From Acinetobacter kyonggiensis (GTDB taxonomy: Bacteria; Pseudomonadota; Gammaproteobacteria; Pseudomonadales; Moraxellaceae): a DNA stretch of 64,000 bases. Positions 37,495 to 47,246 of this stretch are shown piece by piece. Positions within the stretch are counted from its first letter, which is position 1; each line of letters starts with the position of its first letter. The notes under the pieces are model-generated. The model did no database searches. It saw nothing but the letters and a program-made list of their open reading frames with translations, and was not told the origin of the DNA. The stretch covers positions 62,001 to 126,000 of the forward strand of contig NZ_FNPK01000002.1 in NCBI RefSeq assembly GCF_900107285.1, given 5' to 3'. The translations under genes and the position numbers were made by a program.

Positions 37495-39954
37495 TCAAGA
37501 TTTACGTCTGCGTATTATGGAACCTAAAACCAAGCCGACTAAAGACAAAATAGACCATAACCCCATGCTGCCACCACCACTCTTCCCGTTATCAATATTA
37601 TTTGATACAGATTCATTTAAATCTAAATCAACAATCACTGGATCATGGTCTGAAGAACGGAATGCATCATCGCTATAAAATGAAGCTTTTTGCTCATCCG
37701 TTTTATATTCTTCATTATAGTCTAAAGCAGTCGGTTCATCGGCATTGATGTGCCATGCAAAAGCGCGTTTCACCATTGGATATAGACTAGCATCTGCAAT
37801 CGCATGGTCTAAGTTTCCTGAACCACCATTGCCATTAGCATCACTTGCTACACCAAAAACATAACTATATGCTGTTTTACCCTGACCAATTTTTTCGTCA
37901 TTAACTAAGGCTTTATAGTTGGCTTTCTCCAATGCCAACATTGGATCTTCTTTAGCATAACTATTCATATCACCAACCAATAAATAATTTGGCTTCTCAA
38001 CCTTAGTTGGATTAGTTGCAATCCACTGCATCAACTTTTGTACAGCAGTCAAACGTGTTGGGTTCCAACAACCTTGACCATCCCCTTGATCAGCATCCAG
38101 TGACGTTTTATCGTCAGGGCAACTACCTTTAGATTTTAAATGATTTGGTACAATCGTAAAAATTTTCCCGCCAGATAAAGCTTGGAAGCTTTGCGCCATG
38201 GTCACTCGGTTCTTTTGAGTCTGATCATCATAAACCACAGGTTCGCCCACAGGTTTTACACGCTTACTGTTATAAATAATAGCAACGGCAATTGCATCTG
38301 TACCGAGTTTTGTCATATTTGGTGGAATAACATATTTCCAATCTGCACCCAAAGCTTTTGTTAAGTACGCTACTGCACTTTTCTCACCATACCCATTGTT
38401 TGCAATTTCCATTAATCCATAAACATCTGCATCAATTACTTTTAAAGCACTGACAATTTTCTGATGCTGCTTTTTAAACTCAGATTCAGATGTTGCACCA
38501 CGTTCTGTAGGAAAACCTTGTACTGTACCATTATCATAATTTAAGACATTAAAAGCAGCGACACGAACTTGCTTAGAATCTTTTGCGATAACAGTTGCAT
38601 TACGTGAATTGGTTTCTTTTAAAATTTCAGGTAAGACTTTATTTTGAATAGGTTGAATACGCCATGCATTGAAGCGATATTCCAAAATCCCTTCAACATT
38701 TTTCAGTTGATAACCTGTTCTTAGTGGATTTAACGCATTGAAGTTTTGTGGCAACCACGGTGTTCTATTTTGATTGCTATAACCATCATCTAAGATAATT
38801 TTTGACAATAAATTTTGCTTTGCCAAATTTACTGCTTCAGTAGATTTGGCAGGATATAGATTGGTTGGAATATATAAACGCCCTAGGCTTAATGATAACT
38901 CACCAAATCGCCCATAATTATAATTTTCACTAACGGTTAAAGTTTGTGGAATTTTAACCAGCATGCCTTGATATCGTTTAGGTGTATGTCCATTCGCATC
39001 CACTAAAGTTGAGAATGGCAATTGTAATGGTGCTGCATTGACGAGACTTGCAGCTTGATTATTACAAGTTTGAATATTGCTGCTCAGCTGGTCAATCTGC
39101 AACTGGTTCTGATAAGACGTTAGACGGCCTTTAAGAATAACTTCCTCACCTACTTTCCCACCGGTGACTGTACTACCTGAAGGTAAATAAATAAAAATTG
39201 CATTTGTTAAATCTGCTTTGGCTTTACTATCTGGTGTTTGAATATAGAAGCCTGAAAAACCATTTTCATAACGGTAATCAGCAGTAATAACACCGCGAAC
39301 CACGTACTGTTGATTTTGTGCAGCTGATTGTAAATCTGCAATTGAGGTATCCGCAGCACCACAACCGATAGAAGTCAGTGGCGGTGTTGTTGTGCCAGCA
39401 CCTAAATAATTGCTGAACGCATTTCGTTCTGACCATTTTGACCATTCACTATCTAAATCAAAACTAGCGGTTGAATCAATTGAAGTAACATCATTTTTGG
39501 TTTTAATTCTGCTTAGACTATTTTGATAACTCGTGATTGCTGTTCCCCAACCATTATTTGCTGGTTTTTCACCAACTCTACCAAAACGATCAATTGGCGC
39601 CCCTTTATATAGCAGGACTAGAGCATCATCACCATTGAATGCAAACCCTGCGACTTGATTAACTTTAGAACCAATTTCTGTCTGTAACTCTGAGCGGCCA
39701 ATAATATACTTTGCTTTGCTTGCCAATGTACCTTGTAATTGAAAAGCTGCTGACTTAGTGGTTGATCCATTTGTAAATTGCTGAATTTCATAATCGGCTA
39801 AATTCACTGCACTTCCATCAGGATTATAAATTTCTAATCCTTTACGGTTAGCGGATCCATCAATGTACTGACTAAACATAAGCTGTGCATAGCTTGGAAA
39901 TGAACAACCTAATAATGCCAAACTCAAGCATAAGGTATGTGGTTTAATATTCAT
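37495..39954 (-). CDS. ExeM/NucH-type extracellular nuclease with GlyGly-CTERM anchor
   Basis: Large secreted endonuclease of 819 residues. Signal peptide 1-23, a lamin-tail-like domain (about 24-145; MFSQYIDGSANRKGLEIYN), an OB-fold region (about 195-300), and an endonuclease/exonuclease/phosphatase domain (about 465-770) with LMEIAN, VPNHLKSKGS, LLVGDMNSY and SSDHDPVIVDLDL carrying the catalytic Glu, Asp/Asn and His. The end is SGGGSMGLWSILSLVG...RRRKS, a Gly-rich motif, membrane helix and basic tail of the GlyGly-CTERM type processed by rhombosortase. It probably degrades extracellular DNA for nutrients or biofilm turnover. Confidence 0.88.
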   Translation of the reverse strand: MNIKPHTLCLSLALLGCSFPSYAQLMFSQYIDGSANRKGLEIYNPDGSAVNLADYEIQQFTNGSTTKSAAFQLQGTLASKAKYIIGRSELQTEIGSKVNQVAGFAFNGDDALVLLYKGAPIDRFGRVGEKPANNGWGTAITSYQNSLSRIKTKNDVTSIDSTASFDLDSEWSKWSERNAFSNYLGAGTTTPPLTSIGCGAADTSIADLQSAAQNQQYVVRGVITADYRYENGFSGFYIQTPDSKAKADLTNAIFIYLPSGSTVTGGKVGEEVILKGRLTSYQNQLQIDQLSSNIQTCNNQAASLVNAAPLQLPFSTLVDANGHTPKRYQGMLVKIPQTLTVSENYNYGRFGELSLSLGRLYIPTNLYPAKSTEAVNLAKQNLLSKIILDDGYSNQNRTPWLPQNFNALNPLRTGYQLKNVEGILEYRFNAWRIQPIQNKVLPEILKETNSRNATVIAKDSKQVRVAAFNVLNYDNGTVQGFPTERGATSESEFKKQHQKIVSALKVIDADVYGLMEIANNGYGEKSAVAYLTKALGADWKYVIPPNMTKLGTDAIAVAIIYNSKRVKPVGEPVVYDDQTQKNRVTMAQSFQALSGGKIFTIVPNHLKSKGSCPDDKTSLDADQGDGQGCWNPTRLTAVQKLMQWIATNPTKVEKPNYLLVGDMNSYAKEDPMLALEKANYKALVNDEKIGQGKTAYSYVFGVASDANGNGGSGNLDHAIADASLYPMVKRAFAWHINADEPTALDYNEEYKTDEQKASFYSDDAFRSSDHDPVIVDLDLNESVSNNIDNGKSGGGSMGLWSILSLVGLVLGSIIRRRKS

Positions 39955-40181
39955 AATGATTTTGAACAGTTGTTAAAATTCTAAGCAGATTAATTTTTAT
40001 ACATGACATCACTATGAATAATTAATTAAAGTTTTAATTTCATTGGTAAAAAAACCTACTAGGTAGGAGGTAAAATTAGAAACTACAGCAATAAAATCTA
40101 GGCATGCACTCTATATAAGATTATTTTTCAAACAGTATCAGAATGTTACTTTTTAATTCAATTTAAATAGGAATTAAATTA

Positions 40182-40718
40182 GGGTCTGTTGACATTTGCT
40201 GTTCAAAAAAATAGCGAGAAAGTAAAATTCAATCGCCAAACCAAATTCACTTCTCGCTATGCCTCGTACAATGCTAACTGATTAACACTGGTTAAAGCTG
40301 AAATCCATTGTCCATAATTGTTGTATTTATCTCAAACACAATCTTCGAAATTTTATTGAAGCTATTCTTTATCGAATTCGAACTGGATGTCCTTGGCGTG
40401 ATTTACCCGAAGTTTTTGGAAAGCCAAACTCTATCTTTAAGAAATTCACTCGTTGGTGTAAAGACAGCAAGCTATTAAAAATATTTAAATTATTATCAAA
40501 TCATGTAGATTTAGAATGGATATTTATTGATGCTAGTCATGTTCGAGCACATCAACATGCGACAGGAATCAAGGATCAAGCTATGTCTAAGAGCGTTGGT
40601 GGAAATAGCTCTAAAATTCACTTAGCTGTGGATGCCAATGGAAAAACAAAACTATGAAAATTCAGTTGCTTTAGCCTGCATCTTTATTTGGTTACCATTA
40701 TGAAATGTCAACAGACCC
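40182..40718 (+). mobile_element. Internally deleted IS5/IS427-like element with intact ends
   Basis: Perfect inverted ends GGGTCTGTTGACATTT and AAATGTCAACAGACCC, with TA on both sides as a likely target duplication. The inside holds an incomplete transposase: RTGCPWRDLPEVFGKPNSIFKKFTRWC, FIDASHVRAHQHATG (first catalytic Asp) and SSKIHLAVDANG. The C-terminal half with the remaining catalytic residues is missing. With intact ends and 537 bases, it could be moved in trans by a full relative. Confidence 0.82.
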
Positions 40719-40882
40719 TAATATTGAAAGAATAATATCAATATAAAATCAGACTTCGATAACATGAAAGCACATCAAACCAAATAAAGTAGCTGTCCCA
40801 ACCTGTCTTAGATCGTTGTTTTTAGTTTGATCCAATCCAAAATTTGATGAGGGGTAGGTTGAGGGGTAAAATCACAGGCAAG
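40719..40882. other. Spacer between the IS and the tRNA-Ser terminator
   Basis: No gene is recognised. A GAGGGGTAGGTTGAGGGGTA repeat-like stretch lies at about 40847-40868. If the island idea is right, this is the element side of the tRNA junction, where an attachment region would be. Confidence 0.3.
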
Positions 40883-40914
40883 AAAAAAGCCTTTGTAATA
40901 ACAAAGGCTTTTTT
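40883..40914 (-). terminator. Intrinsic terminator of tRNA-Ser
   Basis: AAAAAAGCCTTTG and CAAAGGCTTTTTT, a perfect 13-base stem, immediately after the tRNA on the minus strand. Confidence 0.85.
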
Positions 40915-40921
40915 CAAAATT

Positions 40922-41011
40922 TGGCGGAAGCGGTGAGATTCGAACTCACGGAGGACTCACACCCTCGTCGGTTTTCAAGACCGGTGCATTAAACCGCTCT
41001 GCCACGCTTCC
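40922..41011 (-). tRNA. tRNA-Ser (anticodon UGA)
   Basis: 90 nucleotides including the encoded CCA. Acceptor GGAAGCG pairs with CGCTTCC; the anticodon loop is CTTGAAA with anticodon TGA; there is a long variable arm typical of tRNA-Ser and a T-loop GTTCGAATC. It decodes UCA. Its 3' end is duplicated at 11650-11667. Confidence 0.96.
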
Positions 41012-41020
41012 ATGTGCGCC

Positions 41021-41049
41021 ATAATACGGATATTTTTAAAAACTGACAA
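41021..41049 (-). promoter_or_regulatory. Promoter of tRNA-Ser
   Basis: Minus strand: TTGTCA (41044-41049), a 17-base spacer, TATTAT (41021-41026), 9 bases before the tRNA. A GC-rich stretch (GGCGC) follows the -10 box, as in stringently controlled promoters. Confidence 0.8.
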
Positions 41050-41108
41050 GTAAAAATTATAAGCAAAGCGTTCAAATGAATATTGTTTCACCAAATCAAC
41101 TTAAAAAA

Positions 41109-43145
41109 TCATAATTTGGCTGCTAATTCAGCACCTTCACGAATTGCACGCTTCGCATCAAGCTCTGCCGCCAGTTTTGCACCACCAATAATATGGTAAT
41201 TTGCCAAAGTATTTTCACCTTCATTTGGCATAATGTCTTTTACTGACTCTTGCCCCGCACAAACCACGACAGTATCGACACGTAAAAGTTGGTCATAGCC
41301 GTTGGTTTCAATCCATAAACCTTCATCGGTAATGGATTTATATTGCACACCACGCAACATTTTAACCGCATGTTTTTTAAGTTGTGCGCGATGCACCCAA
41401 CCCGATGTTTTTCCTAAACCAGCACCTAAAGGTGTCGTTTTACGTTGCAATAAATAGATTTCACGCACAGGATGATCGACTTGTGCGGGCTGCAAACCAC
41501 CTTCGGAAATATAGTTCGGATTTGGATCAATACCCCACTCTCGTTGCCAGTCTACTAACGGTTGTGGTTGAGGCTGATGTTCTGGTTTCAATAAAAATTC
41601 GGAAACATCAAACCCTATACCGCCTGCACCAATCACTGCAACACGATTGCCAACGGCAGCACCCCGTAAAACTTCTGCATACGACAACACTTGTGGCGCA
41701 TGACTGCCTTCAATTTTTAAACCACGCGGCACAACACCCGTTGCAACAATGACCTCATCAAAACCTTCACGTTCTAATTGCTCACGGTTCACTTTCGTAT
41801 TTAAACGCAGTTCTACCCCTGTTTTTTCAATTTGGACTTTAAAGTAGCGAATAGTTTCATGGAACTCTTCTTTACCCGGAACAACTTTGGCTAAATTAAA
41901 CTGCCCGCCAATTTCTTGCGCGGCTTCAAATAAAGTCACCTGATGACCACGACTCGCAGCCACTGTTGCAGCAGACATACCCGCTACACCACCACCGACA
42001 ACTGCAATTTTTTTCGGTGCTTTGGTCTTTAAATAAACCAATTCAGTTTCATACGCTGCACGAGGATTGACTAAACAAGTGGCACGTTGATTTTTAAAAG
42101 TATGATCTAAACACGCTTGATTACACGCAATACAGGTATTAATTTCATCAACACGATTGGTTGCGGTTTTACTCACCCAAAATGCATCTGCCAACAACGG
42201 ACGTGCCATCTGAACCATATCTGCTTTTCCAGCAGCTAAAATAGCTTCAGCTGTTTCAGGCATATTAATACGGTTTGAAGCGATCACAGGAATAGAGACA
42301 TGCTTTTTCACTTCTGCCGTATAATCAGCAAATGCTGCACGTGGTACAGACGTGACAATGGTAGGAATACGTGCTTCGTGCCAACCAATACCTGTATTTA
42401 GCAATGTTACCCCTGCTTTTTCCAAAGCTTGAGCTACGATAATCACTTCATCCATGGTATTACCATCATGAACCAAATCAAGCATCGACAAACGGAAGCA
42501 GATAATAAATTTCTCACCGACTTTCTCACGAATCGCTCTGACAATCTCAACTGCAAAACGCATCCGATTCTGAATATCACCACCCCAACGATCATCACGC
42601 TGATTGACATGGCGACTTAAAAACTGGTTCAGTAAGTAGCCTTCAGAACCCATGATTTCTACACCATCATAGCCTGCTTTTTTAGCAATACTGGCAGTAT
42701 GTGCATAATCATCAATGGTATCTAAAATCTGCTTTTCACTCATTTGACGCGGTTTAAAAGGTGAAATGGGTGACTTAATTGGACTTGCAGACATTACAAA
42801 AGGTTGATAACCATAACGTCCTGCATGCAAAATTTGCATCAAAATTTTTGCGCCATGTTTATGCACAGCATGTGTCACTAAACGGTGTGGTGCAACATCG
42901 CCCAAGGTATTCATAGTACCGCCCGCAGGAAGTAACCAACCTGAACGGTTGGGTGAAATTCCCCCAGTAATAATTAAACCAACACCACCTTTTGCACGTT
43001 CCCCAAAATATGCCGCCAGTTTAGGGTAGTTGTAAAAACGATCTTCCAAACCTGTGTGCATTGACCCCATCACGACACGGTTTTTAATGGTCGTAAAGCC
43101 TAAATGAAGTGGTTTTAATATATTTGCATAGCGAGTTGTCATCAT
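41109..43145 (-). CDS. fadH: NADPH 2,4-dienoyl-CoA reductase
   Basis: Reduces 2,4-dienoyl-CoA in the oxidation of unsaturated fatty acids; 678 residues, the normal size. The N-terminal Old-Yellow-type TIM barrel (about 1-330) has GGVGLIITGG and GYLLNQFLSRHVNQRDD. The 4Fe-4S site is CIACNQACLD...TCLVNP (about 338-362). The FAD/NADPH part follows, with AVVGGGVAGMSAA (about 383) and VIGAGGIGFDVSE (about 505). Genes on both sides are unrelated in function, and it seems to be transcribed by itself. Confidence 0.93.
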   Translation of the reverse strand: MMTTRYANILKPLHLGFTTIKNRVVMGSMHTGLEDRFYNYPKLAAYFGERAKGGVGLIITGGISPNRSGWLLPAGGTMNTLGDVAPHRLVTHAVHKHGAKILMQILHAGRYGYQPFVMSASPIKSPISPFKPRQMSEKQILDTIDDYAHTASIAKKAGYDGVEIMGSEGYLLNQFLSRHVNQRDDRWGGDIQNRMRFAVEIVRAIREKVGEKFIICFRLSMLDLVHDGNTMDEVIIVAQALEKAGVTLLNTGIGWHEARIPTIVTSVPRAAFADYTAEVKKHVSIPVIASNRINMPETAEAILAAGKADMVQMARPLLADAFWVSKTATNRVDEINTCIACNQACLDHTFKNQRATCLVNPRAAYETELVYLKTKAPKKIAVVGGGVAGMSAATVAASRGHQVTLFEAAQEIGGQFNLAKVVPGKEEFHETIRYFKVQIEKTGVELRLNTKVNREQLEREGFDEVIVATGVVPRGLKIEGSHAPQVLSYAEVLRGAAVGNRVAVIGAGGIGFDVSEFLLKPEHQPQPQPLVDWQREWGIDPNPNYISEGGLQPAQVDHPVREIYLLQRKTTPLGAGLGKTSGWVHRAQLKKHAVKMLRGVQYKSITDEGLWIETNGYDQLLRVDTVVVCAGQESVKDIMPNEGENTLANYHIIGGAKLAAELDAKRAIREGAELAAKL

Positions 43146-43254
43146 GAATCCTTTAAGGTTGGCTTTGCAACTTGTTGCATACTACTTTACCGACTTTTCA
43201 TATTTTGTTTATGGCTTTTTAAATAATTTGTCTGCAAGAAACTGTCAATTTGAC

Positions 43255-43286
43255 ATAAAAAAAGTGTAGCTATTGAGACTACACTT
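43255..43286 (-). terminator. Intrinsic terminator of dld
   Basis: Minus strand: AAGTGTAG, a 9-base loop, CTACACTT and a T-run. It lies 34 bases beyond the dld stop. Confidence 0.78.
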
Positions 43287-43319
43287 AAAGTATTACACCT
43301 GATGATTATTTACCTCAAT

Positions 43320-45023
43320 TTATGAAGATTTCCAGTTTTTTAATTTCGTTGTATGCCCAATACCGACATTGAAACGATTGGTTGGATCTAGTTTTTGATA
43401 ATGTTTTTTAAGTGCTGGCTTCGCCACATATAAATGCCCCACATTATGTTCCGCAGGATATTCCGCACCACGCTCATCCAACAAATGCCACATTTGATGC
43501 TCTATCGCTAAAGGATCAACCCCTTTTTTGACGATATAGTCTTGATGAAAGACATGACACAGAAAATGACCGTAATAAAGTTTATGAATCATCAAATCAT
43601 CGATGTCTTTGGGTAAAGTCTCTAACCATTCACGGTCATTACGGCGTAAAGCAATATCCAGCGCCACAATATCTTCAACCTCACTGCGATGGGTATCCCG
43701 ATAACGAATCGCAGCACCAGCAACCGCAAAACGATGTAAAAAAGCTTTTCGTCCTTCTTCCTCTGTACACAAAAAATAATGACCTGAAGTATTTGAGGTA
43801 AAATATTGTTTTAAAAATTGCTCAACCTGTCCAACATCCTGATTTTCTATACGCAAAACCAAATGATGTTCATATAAATCACGGAATTCATTCATACGTT
43901 GCGGTAAATGGTTGGGCATAAACTTGGTGACCAATTGCAGAACTTTGTCCGAAAGTCCTTTCATGCCAAATTTTTCTAAATAACCATCGACCTTATCTTT
44001 CATGGCAAAAGCGGCTGGCACTTTGGCTGTACCAAACTTTTCAATAAACATGAAAGTATCTTTGCCATATTCAGCACCAATATCATAAGCAACACGGTGG
44101 ATATATTCGCCTGCTATCGGCAAACGTGCTAAATCTTTGAGTAAAAAACGACGAATTTCAGTTAAATCATTCTGTGAATTTGTGCCGACATAGAACACTT
44201 GGCTTGGGATTTTCTCAAAAGTATCTAAACGCACTGCAAATACACACACTTTGCCTGCCGAACCCGATGCTTCAAATAAACGCGATGGATCTGCATTAAA
44301 TCGTGCAGGCGTATTTTCATCTACTTGGGTTACATCGTGTGCATAATGCTGATCTGAAGCACAGCAATTTGCATCATTTTGGATATCATCTATTTGATAG
44401 TGCTGCTTTTGCAATTTAGATAAAATTTCTTCAGGCGTTGTACCTAAGTCCACACCTAAATGATTCACCAGTTCTAACTCACCTACTTCATTTACGCGGG
44501 CATAAAGTGCCAGCTCAGTATAAGCAGGTCCACGACGTACCAATGCGCCGCCCGAGTTATTACATACCCCACCTAACACAGATGCACCTATACACGATGA
44601 ACCAATTACCGAATGTGGTTCACGGTTAAAGGGTGCCAATTCTTTTTCGAGTCGATCCAGTGTTGCACCCGGCAAACAAATCACTTGCTGACCGTCATTA
44701 ATTACTTGAATCCCCGCTAAACGGCGAGTACTGATTAAAACGACTGGACGATCATAATCATCACCAAACGGTGTAGAACCACCCGTCAATCCTGTATTGG
44801 CAGCTTGCATAATCACAATACAATCTGCATCGACTGCAGTTTGTAAAACATGCCATTGCTCAATTAAAGAACCTGGGGTAACAACAGCCAAAACTTGACC
44901 AGAACCATAACGTCGACCCTGACGATATAAGCGTGTGGCATTATCATCGGTTAAAACGTGTGCTTTACCCACGATGCTGATGAGTTTATGAATGGTTTGC
45001 TGTGAATCTGATTGGGATTGCAT
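43320..45023 (-). CDS. dld: D-lactate dehydrogenase (quinone-dependent, FAD)
   Basis: Membrane-bound flavoenzyme that oxidises D-lactate to pyruvate and feeds electrons to the quinone pool; 567 residues, as in E. coli Dld. FAD-binding PCMH region about 30-230: VTPGSLIEQWHVLQ, QAANTGLTGGSTP and SSCIGASVLGGVCNNSGG. The C-terminal lactate dehydrogenase membrane-binding domain (about 270-560) includes AAIRYRDTHRSEVEDIVALDIALRRND and ends with FNVGIGHTTK. It follows lldP-lldR-lldD on the same strand after a 302-base gap that holds a repeat-like element. Confidence 0.94.
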   Translation of the reverse strand: MQSQSDSQQTIHKLISIVGKAHVLTDDNATRLYRQGRRYGSGQVLAVVTPGSLIEQWHVLQTAVDADCIVIMQAANTGLTGGSTPFGDDYDRPVVLISTRRLAGIQVINDGQQVICLPGATLDRLEKELAPFNREPHSVIGSSCIGASVLGGVCNNSGGALVRRGPAYTELALYARVNEVGELELVNHLGVDLGTTPEEILSKLQKQHYQIDDIQNDANCCASDQHYAHDVTQVDENTPARFNADPSRLFEASGSAGKVCVFAVRLDTFEKIPSQVFYVGTNSQNDLTEIRRFLLKDLARLPIAGEYIHRVAYDIGAEYGKDTFMFIEKFGTAKVPAAFAMKDKVDGYLEKFGMKGLSDKVLQLVTKFMPNHLPQRMNEFRDLYEHHLVLRIENQDVGQVEQFLKQYFTSNTSGHYFLCTEEEGRKAFLHRFAVAGAAIRYRDTHRSEVEDIVALDIALRRNDREWLETLPKDIDDLMIHKLYYGHFLCHVFHQDYIVKKGVDPLAIEHQMWHLLDERGAEYPAEHNVGHLYVAKPALKKHYQKLDPTNRFNVGIGHTTKLKNWKSS

Positions 45024-45117
45024 ATTCCATATCCTGTTTACGAATCCTTATTCAATATCAATCAACAAGGCATTCATTACGACGGAGTCTTTTCAATATT
45101 ATTTATACTTCTGGATA

Positions 45118-45267
45118 AACCTTCGGTTCGACCTACTTTTCTTTCGGGAAAAGTAGGCAAAACCATTGTCATCCGCAAAACTCGGCAAAGACCGCCTTTT
45201 CAATACATTCTTCGCAGAAACATTATTTTTAATAATGTAGTCCTGCCTCAAACAATTGCAGATGACA
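45118..45267. repeat. REP-like structured element between lldD and dld
   Basis: Three nested inverted repeats: CCTACTTTTC/GAAAAGTAGG (45132-45141, 45148-45157), ACATTATT/AATAATGT (45220-45227, 45231-45238) and TGTCATCCGCA/TGCAGATGACA (45167-45177, 45257-45267; one mismatch). The GACCTACTTTTCTTTC... core resembles repeats scattered through Acinetobacter genomes. Short open frames here have no gene-like features. Confidence 0.5.
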
Positions 45268-45325
45268 CTTTCGTGTATCAAACTTAGCGATTAAACTTAT
45301 ATTCCATTTTCATTCAAAATATAAA

Positions 45326-46480
45326 TCACCCAGCCAATTCTCGATCCAATTTCACCAAACAATCAGAAGTAATATCTGCAATGGTTTTTGCACCTGTTAA
45401 CGTCATTGCAACACGCATCTCTTTATCAATTAAATCTAATAGATTAGATACACCTGCTCCACCCGCAGCACCCAATGCATAAACAAATGCACGACCAAGC
45501 ATGCAAGTATCCGCTCCCATCGCCAGCATACGGACCACATCTAAACCATTACGAATGCCTGAATCAGCTAGAATTTTAATCTCACCTTTCACCGCATCTG
45601 CAATTGGAGGCAATGCACGAGCACTGGATAAAACCCCATCCAACTGACGACCACCATGGTTTGAAACCACGATTCCATCTGCACCAAAACGAACAGCATC
45701 TTTAGCATCTTCAGGATCTAAAATACCCTTGATGACCATTGGACCATCCCAAAACTCACGAATCCACTCTAAGTCTTTCCATGAAATAGACGGGTCAAAG
45801 TTATTCCCCAACCAACCAATATAATCTTCAAGCCCTGTAGGTTTACCTAGATATTTTGAAATATTACCCAAGTCATGTGGACGACCATGTAAACCCACAT
45901 CCCAAGCCCATTGAGGATGAAGTACCGATTGTAAATAACGACGCATTGCTGCATTTGGACCACTCATGCCCGAATGTGCATCACGATAACGCGCACCAGG
46001 TACGGGCATATCTACAGTAAAAACCAAGGTCGAACAGCCCGCAGCTTTAGCACGTTCTAAGGCATTTTTCATAAAGCCACGGTCGCGTAACACGTATAAC
46101 TGAAACCACATTGGACGTTGAATCGCGGGGGCAACTTCTTCAATCGGGCACACTGAAACCGTAGATAAAGTAAAGGGAATGCCTTTCTTATCTGCCGCGA
46201 CTGCTGCCTGTACTTCACCACGACGCGCATACATCCCTGTTAACCCTACAGGTGACAAAGCCACAGGCATCGATAAGGTTTCATTAAATAGCTTAGTTTC
46301 AAGACTTAAGGAAGACATATCATTCAAAACACGCTGTCTTAAGGCAATTTTGGATAAATCTTCTACATTGCGCTTTAGCGTATGTTCCGCATATGCACCA
46401 CCATCGATGTAATGAAATAAAAACGGCGGTAAGCGACGTTTTGCAGCTTCACGGTAATCATTAGTAGAAGAAATAATCAT
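45326..46480 (-). CDS. lldD: L-lactate dehydrogenase (FMN, quinone-dependent)
   Basis: FMN-dependent oxidation of L-lactate to pyruvate at the membrane; 384 residues. Family marks: the N-terminal [34 protein letters not shown] (about 125), [15 protein letters not shown] (about 155), KGILDPEDA, and the catalytic His and substrate Arg in [12 protein letters not shown] (about 270-281), then [11 protein letters not shown] and [12 protein letters not shown]. It starts 2 bases after lldR. Confidence 0.95.
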   Translation of the reverse strand: MIISSTNDYREAAKRRLPPFLFHYIDGGAYAEHTLKRNVEDLSKIALRQRVLNDMSSLSLETKLFNETLSMPVALSPVGLTGMYARRGEVQAAVAADKKGIPFTLSTVSVCPIEEVAPAIQRPMWFQLYVLRDRGFMKNALERAKAAGCSTLVFTVDMPVPGARYRDAHSGMSGPNAAMRRYLQSVLHPQWAWDVGLHGRPHDLGNISKYLGKPTGLEDYIGWLGNNFDPSISWKDLEWIREFWDGPMVIKGILDPEDAKDAVRFGADGIVVSNHGGRQLDGVLSSARALPPIADAVKGEIKILADSGIRNGLDVVRMLAMGADTCMLGRAFVYALGAAGGAGVSNLLDLIDKEMRVAMTLTGAKTIADITSDCLVKLDRELAG

Positions 46481-46482
46481 AG

Positions 46483-47226
46483 CTATATCCTGTTTAATCG
46501 ACTTGCACGCTGACGACGAGCTTCTTCTTCATCAATCGAGCGTACTTGTTGAACTACAAACTCAATATGTCCACACACTGCTTGTCGAGCAGCTTCTGGA
46601 TCTCTACGTTCAATTGCAGCCATCACGCGAAAATGTTGGTCATGCAATTGATCAAAACGGTGTGATTCTGAATAGACTTTTCGACGGCCTAAAACCACGT
46701 TAAATTGCAACAAATCAAATAAGCCACGCATCATCTGAATGAGCACCAAATTATGTGATGCCTCAGCAATCGCAAGATGAAATTTAGCATCGGCTTTTGC
46801 GGCCTGATCATCATCACCAAGCGACTGAAAATAAGCAATTTTATCGTACCATTGACGAATATTTTGCAGGTCTTCTGGCGTGGCACGCTCTGCGGCATAC
46901 CAAGCCGTCCCCCCTTCTAAAATGGTTCGTGCTTCCTGCACATCAAAACGATAAGCAGGATCTTGATCAATCAAATTAATTAAAGGCTGCACAATTTGAT
47001 GTTGCGACCAATTGGTCGGCAACTGCTGCAAAAAAGTACCCGCCCCAACTTTACTTAACAACATGCCCATACTGCTCAGTTGCTGAATGGCTTCACGTAA
47101 AGAAGAACGGGAAACACCTAACTGCTCACATAATTTTCGTTCAGCAGGCAAACGATCTCCAACTTGCATATTATTTTTTTCAATCAATATACGAAGGCTT
47201 TGTACCACTTTGTCGGAGACTTTCAT
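46483..47226 (-). CDS. lldR: GntR/FadR-family lactate regulator LldR
   Basis: Lactate-responsive regulator of the lld genes, about 247 residues from ATG at 47226. That start has AGGA 6 bases upstream and begins [16 protein letters not shown], aligned with E. coli LldR. An in-frame ATG at 47262 overlaps the lldP stop by 16 bases but has no binding site. The winged helix (about 1-65) contains [28 protein letters not shown]. The FCD effector domain (about 85-225) has the metal-binding histidines ([25 protein letters not shown]). Two matching operators lie upstream of lldP. Confidence 0.92.
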   Translation of the reverse strand: MKVSDKVVQSLRILIEKNNMQVGDRLPAERKLCEQLGVSRSSLREAIQQLSSMGMLLSKVGAGTFLQQLPTNWSQHQIVQPLINLIDQDPAYRFDVQEARTILEGGTAWYAAERATPEDLQNIRQWYDKIAYFQSLGDDDQAAKADAKFHLAIAEASHNLVLIQMMRGLFDLLQFNVVLGRRKVYSESHRFDQLHDQHFRVMAAIERRDPEAARQAVCGHIEFVVQQVRSIDEEEARRQRASRLNRI

Positions 47227-47246
47227 TTGCTGTCCTGAATTGCGTG

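Noticed and set aside
45099..45287. Short overlapping open frames on both strands between lldD and dld
   Set aside because: They lie in the structured repeat element and lack starts with binding sites.
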